From: Diphasiastrum complanatum
Taxonomy: Eukaryota; Streptophyta; Lycopodiopsida; Lycopodiales; Lycopodiaceae
Assembly: GCA_029204225.1 (NCBI GenBank)
Contig: CM055103.1
Span: 6,198,852-6,262,851, forward strand
Direction: 5' to 3'
Length of the DNA: 64,000 nt
Shown here: positions 45,601 through 58,627 of the stretch, one piece after another
How positions within the stretch are numbered: the first letter of the stretch is position 1
How the letters are laid out: the number at the start of each line of letters is the position of its first letter
Notes under the pieces: generated by a model
Databases searched by the model: none
What the model was told of the DNA's origin: nothing
The model's input: the letters and a program-made list of their open reading frames with translations, nothing else
Program-made: the position numbers and the translations under genes

Positions 45601-45712
45601 CTACAGCTCTGGAGCTGATTATGGCCTTGGAGGCTTTAGCATTGGTTATGATGTTAGTAGGCATAGCAGTAGTAACATCAGTTATGGCCGATACCATCCT
45701 TATAGAAGGTGA
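40010..45712 (+). CDS. hnRNP-like RNA-binding protein, two RRMs and Gly/Tyr-rich tail, six exons, 415 aa
   Basis: Coding exons by GT-AG borders and phase: 40010-40224, 40398-40462, 40628-40791, 44633-44735, 44872-45041 and 45182-45712. The acidic N-terminus (1-72) is rich in Gln and Glu. RRM1 (about 78-150) has RNP2 LFIGAL and RNP1 RGFGFVTF. RRM2 (about 170-240) has RNP2 IFVGGL and RNP1 RGFGFITF, ending KQVEIKKAEPKK. The tail (about 255-415) is built of Gly, Tyr and Ser (GYGGYGDSYG type). The layout matches the plant hnRNP1/RBGD group of nuclear RNA-binding proteins that act in mRNA processing and stress responses, often moving into condensates through the tail. The start is the first ATG after the UTR; a GTG lies one codon earlier. 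Intron 3 is about 3.84 kb and holds a microsatellite and duplications. The second exon is tiny (65 bp) and repeats GKLF twice, so an alternative acceptor is possible. Confidence 0.85.
41390..41488. repeat. Tandem duplication of 50 bp in intron 3
   Basis: The block starting GATCTTCATATTC at 41390 is repeated at 41440 nearly unchanged. Inside the long intron of the RRM gene. Confidence 0.85.
42568..42633. repeat. (CT)n(CA)n compound microsatellite in intron 3
   Basis: CT repeats (about 42568-42594) switch to CA repeats (about 42595-42633). Confidence 0.95.
44242..44525. repeat. Diverged 142-bp tandem duplication in intron 3
   Basis: The phrase CATCATTGTAGGGCAYGTGT and the following sequence through TAGCCTGTTGC occur twice, starting at 44242 and 44384. 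The copies have diverged by many substitutions. Confidence 0.7.
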
Positions 45713-47065
45713 GCTAAGTTTTAGTTAAGCTTGCATGGGATTTAAAGCCTTCAGCTTACGTGAAATTTGATGATGGCTGAAAATTTTGGCCGAGACAAAA
45801 TGTTTAATTTCCATGTTTACAAAGCACATTCACATAATTCAGCTTTAGTTCAACATCAAAAAGCAGTGCTGTGTATTATTGTAGAATCATTGTTTCAATT
45901 ATTAGACAAGTTCATACCTCAGAAAGTGTATATGGCTCATCTATTTAAACACCCAATATATGGTTGCATGTGGATGATATTTGTGATGGATATTGTTCAT
46001 TGTATTATGATTAGCTTTTTTGTTTAGTTGCAGGTTTGATTTGGAAGTGCATGTAATATGAAGACATGCATGGCCTGGCCTTGCAGTCAGAAAATAGTAC
46101 ACGCAATGAAAGTGTGGTGCATGGAATCAAAATATAAAGTCTTAAGGGGCGAAATGCAAATATCCATAAAATTACCAAAAGGTTTTAGAATTATAAAAAT
46201 TAAACTTGCAAGTGATTGCTTTAGAACTTGCAAGTGATTCAAAAAAATACATGGCCTCAGGCGGTTTTATTAGTGTTGTGCATGTTATATTTGTCTGATA
46301 TTGTGAGATTAATCTAATCCTTTACACTAAAAGTGGATCGTGAATTTGTTGCCAATATCAAGCAGTTGTGCTTCTTGATTACATCCTAGTTTTCACGCAA
46401 GCTTTGCCACTATTTTTTTTTTTTTTATGTAAGTGAACCATCTTGAAGGTCAATTTTGACACACTCCACAATATTTTCATAGCTCCATAAGCTCATAGAT
46501 CTTTTCATGAATTAACACATTTTTCATATCTAAGTTTGGCTGTCAACTGCCTAAATGTTTGGCGTGGTTTACAGTTCTATATAATAGCACCAAATCAATT
46601 TTCAATTGATTATCCCTAATCCCAAGAACATTTGAATATCTACTACATATTAGCCAATAATAGCTATATATAATGGCATGTAAAAAACGTGCTAGTTTGG
46701 CTAAATGTCAGCGAGTTGTAACCATTAATTTCTTACGGATCAACATGACTCGTAGAAGCATCTATTGTCAACCCAGATTTTGTGATTTATATCTATCTAC
46801 ATGGCAAGTCAGCATTTTCGTGCTAAAGTACGAGAGAAAGGGAATATACATGATTCGTATAGTCATTTTCAATTCAGTATACCTATAATTCTATAGAAAT
46901 ATAACATGGTTGTTTAACTTTATGCTTTTAAGCTTGATACAACCATTTGTAGAAGTTGGTATTGCTATTCACAACAAAATCTAGGAAAATTTAAGTATTC
47001 TAATCAGTTTAAATAAATGGTCAAATATTAAATGGAGATGTTGTGAATAATGTCAAATCTACTAG
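45713..47065. other. 3' flank of the RRM gene and spacer
   Basis: The first few hundred bases should include the 3' UTR. The rest is AT-rich without coding signal. 46664-46830 shares a repeat with 50780-50955 (see that entry). Confidence 0.4.
46664..46830 (+). repeat. Dispersed repeat, copy 1
   Basis: The phrase ATGGCATGTAAA followed by CGTGCTAGTTTGGCTAA, then GTTGTAACYA, GATCAACA, TAGAAGCAYC and TTTGTGATTT recurs in the same order at 50780-50955. Identity is moderate. Type unknown; it could be part of an LTR or MITE. Confidence 0.6.
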
Positions 47066-47374
47066 TTGAGTATAATGACAATTTTCAACATCCTATACAC
47101 TTCAAAGAAAATGGGCCAAAAGGAAGAACGAGCCAAAGATTTGCCTAATTTCTTTTGGGTTGAAGTAATCATTACAATGATACATCTATTGAGCACAAGG
47201 CCAACTAAAACAATGTATGGGAAGACACTAGAGGTGGCATATACATGTATGTTACTCAAAGTTGCACATTTGCGAATGTTTTGGTGTACTTATGTTGACT
47301 TTAAGGAAAATGAATGTCTCTTTTTGGAATATTATATATCAGTGATGAGAAGACATAGACTATATGAAACTTGA
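47066..47374 (+). pseudogene. copia integrase remnant
   Basis: AKDLPNFFWVEVIITMIHLLS and RPTKTMYGKTLEVAYTCML, then VAHLRMFWCTYVDF, match the post-catalytic part of copia integrase ('L-P-x-x-F-W-A-E-A...N-R-x-P-T-K...H-L-R-x-F-G-C'). The Gly of FGC is Trp. It stands alone; no RT follows in frame for over 1 kb. Confidence 0.75.
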
Positions 47375-48607
47375 AAATGAGAAGCCTTTGTCAAATATAT
47401 AAATATTTATGCGATGAAGAAAGAGATACAATAGCATAAAGAGACTATACCATCCACATCTATCAGGAATAAAATATCCCAAGTGGACAAAGTTAAAGCC
47501 CATGTATGAGGCCTAGGACAAGAAAACTAGGATTCTAGGAAGAGAAAGTTGATACCAGCTCGTATGGACACATGGATACCAACTTCATGACCAACAAACA
47601 AGATCCCTCAATGGTATTACCCAGCAATCAAGTAAGGTCCAAACAGTACAAGATATAGAGAAAAGTGAAAAGGGCACGTAAGGATTGAAAAAATAATGAA
47701 AGTAATAAGGAAGACACAAAACAAAATTTGACCCATTACTACTACCATAGAAACATTAGAGTCAAAAAGTTTTAAGCAGGTCAAACCTAAATCCACGAAT
47801 GTAATTCATAGACTAACATGTAGGATAGCAAAATTATTCCTTCAAACATTTTCTCAATTATGGTTTGGAGAATTCGTAATTCTCAATGTTGATTTAGGTA
47901 GATTTCCCAAAAATTACTTCTTCAAACCGACTATAGTTCAAATCATAGATTCAACTGTACTAAGGTTTTTCGAAATTGGCGTGCTAGCCTTCAAATAGCC
48001 ATAGCCGGTTGTGGAGCCATCATGGTACTAGATCAGTTCTTTGGTAAGTAGTCATAGCTGCAAACACCAGCAATGAAAGAATGCCTAGATACAGAAAAAG
48101 TGCATTCAATAGATACTATATCGGGCTCTACAAAATAATTCTTTCTTCAATGTATGACTATGCCTATCAAATTCAAACAATACTATCACGACAATTGCCA
48201 TGTTCGATTCTACTTGATTCTAATTTTGAAATCATCAGATTCTATGAGATTGATTTCGTAGACAAACATAAACAGACATGATCTTGCTATGTAGAAGTAT
48301 TCGATAGCTCAGACAAAACTTTACGAGAACATAATCAGATTATTGTAGAACATAGAAGCATACATTCATTCTAACATAATATTGAATGCAATAAAACTGT
48401 ATGATTGATTCAGTAAGTAGTATTTACAAATCAGATGAATAGCGAGCACAAGACAATAGTGGATGCAACCGCGTACTCAAAACTAACTCTAAATCACTAA
48501 TCATCTCCATCTAATACACTTCCGCTAACTAGCAATGCTCTGTAATCAATTGACTAATTGAACTTGAATCCAAGCTAGTAATTTAAAAAAATGATGAGCT
48601 ATTTATA
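47375..48607. other. Degenerate spacer between copia remnants
   Basis: No clear coding signal. It is probably decayed retroelement sequence given its flanks. Confidence 0.3.
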
Positions 48608-50214
48608 CTAGTTAGGAGAAAAATGATTTTCATCGGCTATTCCCCATATCACAAGGCATACAAGCTCTACAATTTGGATATTGAGAAGCCATTCACTAGT
48701 AGAGATGTCATTTTTGTGGAAGACCAGTTCATTGACCACAAGGGAAAAGCTACTGACAAATTTGACCCAAGGATCGAGCACCCAAATTCGGATCCAGGGA
48801 TTCACTTGCAGAAAAGCGACACTGATTCAGACAATGAGTCAAAACCTCAATGAGTCAACACACATCAGAGGATTGAAGTTCAAACCAGAAGGTCGAACAG
48901 GTCCAGATAGCCTCCATCCAGATTTATGGATGATTCGGCCTGCTACTTTGTGTACGAACCAACCACCGTTTCTGAGGCAATGTCTACTCCTGATGCTAAT
49001 CAGTGGAAAGCAACGATGGACACCAAATTCGATTCTCTGATAGAGAATCAAACATGGACAATCATTGAGCTGTCAAAGGACCGAAACCCAATTCCATGCA
49101 AATGGATATTCAAGGCGAAGTACGATGATGAAGGAAGGCTAAATCGTTACAAGGCCAGCCTTTTCCCAGATTCCATATCTGAATTATTCTGAAACCTTTA
49201 GCCCAGTTGTCAAACATGCTTCGATCTGCCCACTCCTTTCCTTTGCAGCCGCAACAGACCTTAAAGTCCACCAGATGGATGTCCAGACAGCTTTCCTCAA
49301 TGGAACCATCGAAGAGAAAATCTATATGTCGCAGCCAGAGGGATACGAACTCAAGGGAGATAAAAAACACCTTGTATGCAAAATCCACAAGGCTCTCTAT
49401 GGACTGAAACAATCACGCAGAGCCTGGTTCCAAAAAATCAACGTATTTCTGATAGAGTGGTTTTATTCCAAACTCGGTAGACTCGAATGTCTACTTCAAG
49501 TCTATATCAGATTACTTCATCATCATCACTCACTATGTAGATGATACACTCTTATTCAGTAACAATCTGAATCTGATGAAGGATAAAAAATGCATGCTGC
49601 ACAATTAGCCAGTTCCTATCAAATCCAGGCTTAACTCACTGGAAAGCACTAACAAAGGTCATGAAGTACATCAAGACAACAAAAACTCTCAGCATCTGCT
49701 ATGGAGGCAGCCAAACTATCAAGATCCTTGAAGCCTACACAAATGCGGATTGGGCAAGAGATATTGACACCAGAAAATCAACTTTTGGATTTTATACAAC
49801 CAAGGCCCAATCTCATGGAACAGCCGAAAGCAGACCTCGATTGCATTATCATCAACAAAATCCGAATACATAGCTGCCACAAATGCAACCAAAGAGGCGA
49901 TCTGGCTAAGGCAACTGCTTGCAGACCTCAACGGTGCACAAACACTTCCTACAACAATCTATTGTGGCAATCAAAGCACAATAGCATTATCTCTCAATCC
50001 GAGATTTCACTCTTGAAGCAAATATATCGAAATCAGGTATCATTACCTTAGAGAGAAAGTGCATAGCAAGGAAGTAGGATTGGTTTTCTACAGAACAAAT
50101 TACATGGCAACAGATTACTTCACAAAGGCTCTATCAAAGGAGCAACATCTCAGATTTAACGAAATGTTAAATCTGAAGATCAAAATTTTCAAGATCCACA
50201 TTAAGGGGGAGTAG
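48608..50214 (+). pseudogene. copia-6 pol remnant (end of integrase, RT, RNase H)
   Basis: Starts with MIFIGYSPYHKAYKLYN and SRDVIFVEDQFIDHKGK (C-terminal integrase), then a stop at 48851. RT blocks follow: TPDANQWKATMDTKFDSL, IPCKWIFKAKYDDEG, HQMDVQTAFLNGTIEEKIY and IHKALYGLKQSRRAWFQ. The YVDD box appears as HYVDDTLLF in a shifted frame near 49530. RNase H pieces: THWKALTKVMKYIKT, EAYTNADWARDIDTRKST. A segment around 49580-49630 is deleted. At least five frame breaks. The end carries a polypurine tract (AAGGGGGAGTAG) before the LTR at 50215. Confidence 0.85.
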
Positions 50215-50720
50215 TGTTAGATTTCTTATGCTCAGCCTTAACAAATCATTCAAGTAGTGAGCATCCTGAAAATAGCCAAAGGCCGACAACATATTTTTTG
50301 GACCTTCGCATATTTCTCAAAACTTAGTTTTTCCCTTAAAAGCATTTTTTTAAAGGCACTGTCGCCTTTTTTGCCTTTTTGCACTTTAGGGATTTTTGCG
50401 CCTTAATTATTTTTAAGACTTCGCCTTTTTCGCACTGTCGGAAAAAAGCGACATTGTCGAAAAAAAGCGACACCTTCAGAAAAAATACGTCATCACGTTC
50501 AACAAGCTGAAGTTATTACTTCAAGCGATTGTACTCATTGTTGATATTAATCAGAGTGCAATTTTTCTGTCTCACTACTGTATTGTTCATTTGCGAAATT
50601 TGTATGAATGATTCATGTTGAATATTTCTGCTGCTAACTGTTGCATTTCCGATCCTACACGCCTACGCTCAAAGCTTCAAGCTTCCGCTGCCGGTCATCC
50701 CCACGTTTTACGACACCATA
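50215..50720 (+). repeat. 3' LTR of copia-6 (right border approximate)
   Basis: Begins TGTTAGATTTC directly after the polypurine tract. Contains the motif cluster (CCTTCGCATATTTC, CTGTCGCC, GCGACACCTTC) shared with the LTRs at 31.65, 36.07 and 52.1 kb. The right end is set by the loss of LTR-like character before the dispersed repeat at 50.78 kb. Confidence 0.55.
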
Positions 50721-50779
50721 GTCCCACAAAACTTGTGAATAGCAACCACATGTTTGGTTAGAAATCGCTCCACCAAATC

Positions 50780-50955
50780 AATATACTATGGCATGTAAAT
50801 CATGTGCTAGTTTGGCTAATTTCAACAAGTTGTAACTACTATTTTGTATAGGATCAACACACAAACACTTGTGAGTACCTTTAGCACTCCTAGAAGCACC
50901 GAATGTCATCCAATTTGTGATTTCATGTCTACCTATAGTGGCGATACTAAATTTT
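50780..50955 (+). repeat. Dispersed repeat, copy 2
   Basis: Second copy of the 46664-46830 repeat, same orientation, following the copia-6 LTR. Confidence 0.6.
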
Positions 50956-51940
50956 GATATTTTGTCACCAATATCCTCAATAATATGTTACTATGTTGTA
51001 AAAATTCCCTTTTACATACTCCAAATCATTAAAAAAATTCAACCATTTCCTATTATATGTGATTGCTTGGATTAAACGCATCTCTTTGTCTTCTAATTTT
51101 ATGAAGTTTCTAGCCAAGAGTCTATTTAACAAAGTTTGATGGCCAAGTCTTAACTATATTTTATAAATTTAATTTTTATTTGAATGCATCTGCTTCATCT
51201 TGAATCCATTGCATGAAAATATGGCAAGCATGGATGGTGCAATTTTGTTTGGGAAACCGTGGGCCTGACAATCGGGTTGCTCTACAAGAATCTGAGTGTT
51301 CCTGATTAGGCAACATTTCTGGTTTAGGCTCAAATCGAGCCAATCTATCGGATAAGGCTATTGCCTCAAGCCACGATCAATCATCCTCCGAATTGCATAT
51401 AGCTTTGTTAATCTGACAATGAGTTTGTGAAACAACAGACAATGTCTAATGATAGCAGAAACATATCTACTGAAAAATTGAACAAGCATCACAACATTCA
51501 GAGTTTGCACATTGAGCAGAGAAGATGTAACTCGTCCACAGTATCAAAAATTGAGTGTACATTTTAAGTTCTTTCTTGAGCGTTGTATGTTTCCCAGATC
51601 AGTGCGTCGGTGTGAGAGAGGTGTTATCTTCTCATGCATGGAACTAGCTACTGCTAGAACTGTCTTTCTTCCTTGATACGCACCTCACTGAGTGTTGTGT
51701 TCAGGATTCTCTATATATGTGTATGTATGTGTCTCTGTCTCATATCCAATACATATATCATGCTAAATTAGATTACAAGATTGATTAGCTAAGTTTTAAG
51801 CTAAGCATCCATTTAAATACGTTTCTGTTAACGTTGCATGGTGGCGGCAGATCGTGATAGTTTGAAAAACTTCACGCTCGAGTAGTTGAGATTCGATAGT
51901 TCATCTTCATCCTAGCTTGCATATGGATACTTTGAAGTGT
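50956..51940. other. Spacer without recognisable genes
   Basis: AT-rich, no coding motif. Its right part may be the U5 end of the minus-strand copia-7 LTR, but no border is visible. Confidence 0.3.
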
Positions 51941-52370
51941 CGGCCTGACCCGAAGTGTCGACCTTCTGAGTATGTGGTGAAAAAGCTGAAGGTTGGTTAA
52001 AACAAAATCCTAGGTCATTTTAGACCTACTGTCGCATTTTTATCAAAAATGCGAAAAACGCGAACTGTGTGACAAACAGTTCAAATATGCAGACTGTGCC
52101 AAAACTAGTTAAAATATGCAGCAGTCTAAAATACAAGGGAAAATACTAAGTCCTTAATGTAGAAACTCAATGTTTCTTCATCTCCCTCTAAACCATGTAT
52201 TTTCCTGATTCCCAAGCTAGCTCTCTGCCTTTCGAACATTGTCGTATCCAATGCCTTCGTAAAGATATCAGCTACCATATGCTTTGTTGGTATGAAGGTG
52301 GTTTTTAGCTCGTCCTTCTCAACCAAATGTTGGTGTATGATGTGAAATACATGGTCTACGATTGATTGCG
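51941..52370 (-). pseudogene. copia-7 RNase H end and start of LTR
   Basis: The minus strand reads HLVEKDELKTTFIPTKHMV and ADIFTKALDTTMFERQRASLG, the C-terminus of copia RNase H, nearly the same as copia-1 (DIVADIFTKALDKGLFERQR). The LTR presumably follows around 52170, because 52069-52096 is identical to part of the copia-5 LTR. Upstream RNase H is absent beyond about 52370. Confidence 0.75.
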
Positions 52371-54110
<1,740 letters not shown>

Positions 54111-54200
54111 ATGGAGAAGGGAGAGAAGAAGGAAGAGATGGAAAAGGGGCAGATGGCGATGGCGATGGCGATGAGGAAGCGATTCCTGTGTCGTTTATAG
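54111..54200 (+). CDS. Upstream ORF (29 codons) before the TPM gene
   Basis: ATGGAGAAGGGAG opens a 29-codon frame (MEKGEKKEEMEKGQMAMAMA…) that contains several further in-frame ATGs in a GATGGC repeat and stops at 54198-54200, 75 bp before the main ATG. If the transcript starts upstream of 54110, this could reduce translation of the TPM protein. The transcription start is not known, so this is a possibility only. Confidence 0.3.
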   Translation: MEKGEKKEEMEKGQMAMAMAMRKRFLCRL

Positions 54201-54275
54201 GTCAGTAATATTAGTTTTGTGTTTTTTTTCCCGTGTCTTTTAAGGGTGAGTAATATTAGTTTGTGGTTTTTGAAC

Positions 54276-55535
54276 ATGGCGCAATCGTCTTGGCATTTGT
54301 CTTGTTGCTCCACTGCTCCTCACCAATCCACCAACCTGCGATATTCCCCCTCTTCTTCTTCTTCTTCTTTCTCTTCTTCTTCTTTTTCTGATTCAGGCAA
54401 AGCTCAGATCGTCCCCATGCGTCACCGGGTGGTGCCAGTTGATGAAGGCTTTCTCTTGAGGCCGCTTTTGCACCGAACAGCGCACGGATCCATTCATGCC
54501 AATGCTAGCTCTTGCAAATCCAAATGCCGACACCTTCTTCACTCAAATGACACAAATGCGTGCAAAGACAAGCATCTGCTTCTTCTCCATAATATTCCTT
54601 TACCTCATAGATTCTATGAATTAAGCCTTAAGTACTTTAGATTTTACATTTCGAGAGTGGTTCAGCCCCTTCTATGGAGGTTATTTGCCACTTTCTCTCT
54701 GTTTTTTGCAATAGGATCATCTGAGATTGATCAAGTTCTGGCAGAGGAAGCACTAGTAAGCCCTAGCTTTGGAGTTAGGGTTTCTTCTCATGGCCAGTTG
54801 ATTGCTATGGCCTCCGAAGCAACAAATAATGGCAGTCCTGTTATCCTGGATTATGCAAATGTTTTATCAGGAAGCAAAGTATTAGAGCTGGAGCAGGATT
54901 TGAAGCAATTAGAGAGCAATACAAGCTGGAAAGTCAGAATTCTCACCACTAGTGAAAGTGCCCCTCCAGTTTCTCAAAAAAGCATTAGGGATTTGTGGAA
55001 TCCTGATGACAAGACTATTATTGTTATAGAGAACATCAGCTCCCCAAATGTGCTCAATTTTAATGTAGGAGAAGCAGTACGCCGTCAGCTACCACGTCAG
55101 TTCTTCAATCAGCTCCAATCCCGGTTCGGAAACCAGTTCTTTGTAAGGCAAGAAGGAGAGGCAGAGACATTGCTTGTAACCCTGGATGCTCTCAAGCAGT
55201 GCCTCACAGCAGAAGGGGGCTGCACAAATGTTCCAGGGCTCACCAATGATCTTTACTTTCTGACTTTGGCCACTTCAATAGTTGGTGGCTGTGTTTTTGG
55301 ATTTGCGGCAAGGTTACCTCCATCTGGAAGAGTCCAATTCTCCTGGCAGTGGCCATTGATTTTCTCTCCTCTTTGGTTGTTACTTTTTGGATCTTTTGGC
55401 ATTCTGCCTATTTTGGGAAGAACCTCAGACTGGGAACCTTTGATAAAAAACACAATCGGATTTCTGTTGGGAGCTGGGGCACTATATCTCACTCCAATTT
55501 TTGGACCATCTCCCATTACCAAGTCTGATGAGTAG
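54276..55535 (+). CDS. Plastid-targeted TPM-domain membrane protein, 419 aa
   Basis: An intact single-exon gene. The N-terminus is Ser-rich and poor in acidic residues (1-60), like a chloroplast transit peptide. A hydrophobic stretch with preceding Arg (about 131-147, LLWRLFATFSLFFAIG) followed by QVLAEEA looks like a thylakoid lumen signal with a cleavage site after VLA. The TPM domain (about 187-310) starts SPVILDYANVLSGSKVLELEQ and includes DDKTIIVIENISSPNVLNFNVG. Three C-terminal membrane segments follow (about 327-345, 359-380, 392-409). TPM proteins of plants, such as TLP18.3, act in the thylakoid lumen in photosystem II repair; this one is a longer relative with a C-terminal membrane anchor. 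The start chosen is the ATG at 54276; a longer frame begins only at a GTG. Its exact function is not known to me. Confidence 0.85.
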   Translation: MAQSSWHLSCCSTAPHQSTNLRYSPSSSSSSFSSSSFSDSGKAQIVPMRHRVVPVDEGFLLRPLLHRTAHGSIHANASSCKSKCRHLLHSNDTNACKDKHLLLLHNIPLPHRFYELSLKYFRFYISRVVQPLLWRLFATFSLFFAIGSSEIDQVLAEEALVSPSFGVRVSSHGQLIAMASEATNNGSPVILDYANVLSGSKVLELEQDLKQLESNTSWKVRILTTSESAPPVSQKSIRDLWNPDDKTIIVIENISSPNVLNFNVGEAVRRQLPRQFFNQLQSRFGNQFFVRQEGEAETLLVTLDALKQCLTAEGGCTNVPGLTNDLYFLTLATSIVGGCVFGFAARLPPSGRVQFSWQWPLIFSPLWLLLFGSFGILPILGRTSDWEPLIKNTIGFLLGAGALYLTPIFGPSPITKSDE

Positions 55536-58330
55536 AAGAAAACTTTATCTGAGCTTGTACATTATGTAAGTATACACAATTGAGCACGGGCATTGTCAAT
55601 ATGTAGCGATACACATTTAATACATCATGCTTATTCTGGAGTGACTCTTGCCTCAACCTGCAATCCTTGAGTAACATCCTGCAATTGAGCCTACAGCTTC
55701 ACTCACCATAGCTTTCGTCAATCTAAAGAGAATCTCTGCTGCTGTTCTTAAGACTTCAATGGACATTTTTCTAGTGAAACAATTTGTTTTGTGTATGCAG
55801 ATCCTATGAATTTAAATTTTTGGGTTTCTGGTTTGGATTTGCAGATTGTAGCCCATTAACTTTTCTGAAGTCTTCCTTTTTCCCCTTTTTACCAATTTTG
55901 CATACTATAGTAACTCGGTGCGGAAGTTTAAATGCTAGTAAGTGAACTATAGAGGATCAACATGGCCTCCCTGCCAGCAAGTATAGAGCGAGGAGAATAC
56001 TGACATTCAACCTTCCTTCATCAATTCGAGCTATTATTGAAGGATACCATCTTCCATTTACCAGAGGGTACAATCAGATGGATGTTTAGCCAAAGGTAGT
56101 TGGTCAATTGGTGAATTTTTGTAGATTGACCAGGTCCAAATATTTCCTCCCTCACCTTGGCAAACGAAATCACCAAGTCATCCAAATGAAATCAAGACAA
56201 TAACATGTTGATCACCTTCTTACTTGCTAATTCTTTCCATCTTTGGTATTGCACTTTGTCCATTGCTACCTTTTCTAGATGTATTTTCAGCATGTTGAAG
56301 GGAAATGATGATATTTAACTTTCCTTACTCATCTATGAAGAATTAGTAGGGATTTTTTCTATAATGCTAGCCATCATCCTGGTTGAATCTGCTGTTCACG
56401 TCAAAGAAGTCATACAAACTCATCACCCCATCAATATGAATCTATGGAATCTAATGTCGATGTATTTTTTGTAACGTTTAGAATACGAATGTACGAAAGC
56501 TAATGTGGACATGTGTTTTGTAGCAGTTGGGAAATCTAATCTAATTATATTCTTAAAGCACTTTTTTGAATTTTTTGGTGTTAATGTAACTTTTCTCCTT
56601 CAGAAAACATTCAGCTGGTTTTTCAAAAAAAGTATTGGTTTCATTGTCAAGAAACTGGCTTTCTCAAACATTTATATTCAGCATGTGAAGTGCAAGCACA
56701 ATAGAGTGTTGCCTATACGGATGTTATAGCATGTACGCCATGCCTTGTATGGTGGAGTTGGTGGTTGTAGTTTTTGTGGCTGGAGTCCATATAACTATAG
56801 ATTGCATGCCTTTTTCCAAATTTGATACTTATCCTAACTTGCATTTGGTGAATATGATTCTTCAGAACTTGTGGCAAATAGCTAAGTATGAGCCACAACC
56901 AACACATGAGATGAGGTATAAAAAGAGAACCTTTGTTACCAAAGCAGTTCAGAAACTTCCTACAAAATGATAATGGGTCTCTAGCTACAATAGCTATGCT
57001 ACTGCGATACATCTTCAACTTGAAATGAGGCTCACAACACTTTTTACTGTCTTCTAACACCCTATTCCACCTTTTCTATTTTGAAGTCGATTGAGGAAAG
57101 GTTTGATTTCAATTCACATAATGAGGGTTTAGGTTGAAACCTTTCATCTGGATCTCTCATGTACGTCTAGGAGCCATATAGCAAAATTGCATTAAGCATT
57201 GAAGGCTCTGTATCAAAATTGCAGCTACTTGTCTATAGTTATTGTGAGCATGCAAAAGGCTACGCTATTCATACAAAAGTGGAAGATGGTGAAAGACAAA
57301 AAAATTGTAAATGTTGAAAGCTAACGTTGCAAAATAAGGTGCTTAAAAGTGATGCTAGAAATGTGAGGAGGTTGAAATTGGATCTCTTTAAACTGTCTTT
57401 CTTTATAAAAGCCTGTTTGTCACATGCCACCATAACCAAGTATATGTGGACACTCGCACTAGTAGTTCTTTGTTCTAGCTCAAGAAAATTTTGAGGAAGA
57501 ACAATGAAAAAAATGCTCGAAGTGGTCATTATCTAAACAAGTGGACCCAGTTATTTGAATCTCTAGTTTATTAGCTTGGACAGTTCTATCCAAGACTTTA
57601 GTAATTTGCTTTCGAACATGCTAACATTGCTATCTAAGCTATAATTAATTTTAAGTTTACTAGCTAATTACAAAAATGAATGCCATTGAAACATGTTGTC
57701 TTCTCTCAAGTGATCCAATTTCTTGTCATGATACAAGAGATTTAATCACTCCAATCACAATAACAAATCTCACATGTCAGCTACTGCATACTTCCAAACA
57801 AGCTTACAAAATTCAGGATGTTACTACACGCATGTAAAAGAGAAATTTTTTTCTTGTATTCAAGATATTAGTAACTACTTATTTTTGTGACCATGTCAAT
57901 CATTAAAGGAGTTCTGAATCCAAAATAGACCCTATAAGAAATGCCACGTGGGATGAGACAATAAGTAAAAAAAAAACAATATACTTTATTTGCTTGCCCA
58001 CACCACTCTGAATGGTTTAACCATCCAGTCTATAGTTATAGCTAAGCAAATCCAATTATAGTTATGGTTGAATTGTTTAACCATGAAAGTTATGCTTCAG
58101 TTTTGCTATGTTATAGTTGTGCAAATGTGGTTTTGAATGCATTCCTTCCAATCCTAAAGACGAGTGCCATGTTAACATGGGAATCAGAATATGAGTGACA
58201 TTCACGTTTAAAAAAAAAAAAAAAAGTGCCATTATAGAATCATTCTTACAAAATTTGTGTTGTTGTATTAGATAAGCATATATTTGTTTATTGCATTGGC
58301 TTACTATTTTAGAAAAATTTATGTACACTT
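55536..58330. other. 3' flank of the TPM gene and featureless spacer
   Basis: Probable 3' UTR at the left, then 2.8 kb without supported features. Short open frames on both strands have no motif. Confidence 0.4.
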
Positions 58331-58627
58331 TGGAGCTAAGGAAGCGGATGGCGGACGCGGACGCGCGTTCGGACGCTTCCAACTTTTTTATTTTTTTATT
58401 TTTTTTAAAATAAATTAAAAAAAAAATTGCATCCGGCCCCACAGACGTGTGCGTACGGGGGGCGTCCGGACCCTCGGACGCATCTGTTTTTTTTTACTTT
58501 TTCAAAAAAAAAAAAAATAGACTCGTCCGATTCTGCGTCCGGGGGTCGGACGCGTCCGGGTCCGGACGCTGGACGCGGATGCGGATGCGGGCAAAACGGC
58601 CTGGACCCTCATGCTTGCTCTGGAGCT
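58331..58627. mobile_element. GC-rich MITE-like insertion with 7-bp flanking duplication
   Basis: TGGAGCT occurs at 58331-58337 and 58621-58627 and encloses 283 bp that differ sharply from the AT-rich surroundings. The insert carries repeated GGACGC/GGATGC units at both ends and A/T runs in the middle. Its ends are only weakly inverted (AAGGAAGC... versus GAGCAAGC... on the other strand). A 7-8-bp duplication would fit an hAT-type non-autonomous element. There is no coding capacity. Confidence 0.5.

Noticed and set aside
45225-45697. Frames antisense to the RRM gene tail
   Set aside because: They result from the low-complexity Gly/Tyr/Ser coding sequence.
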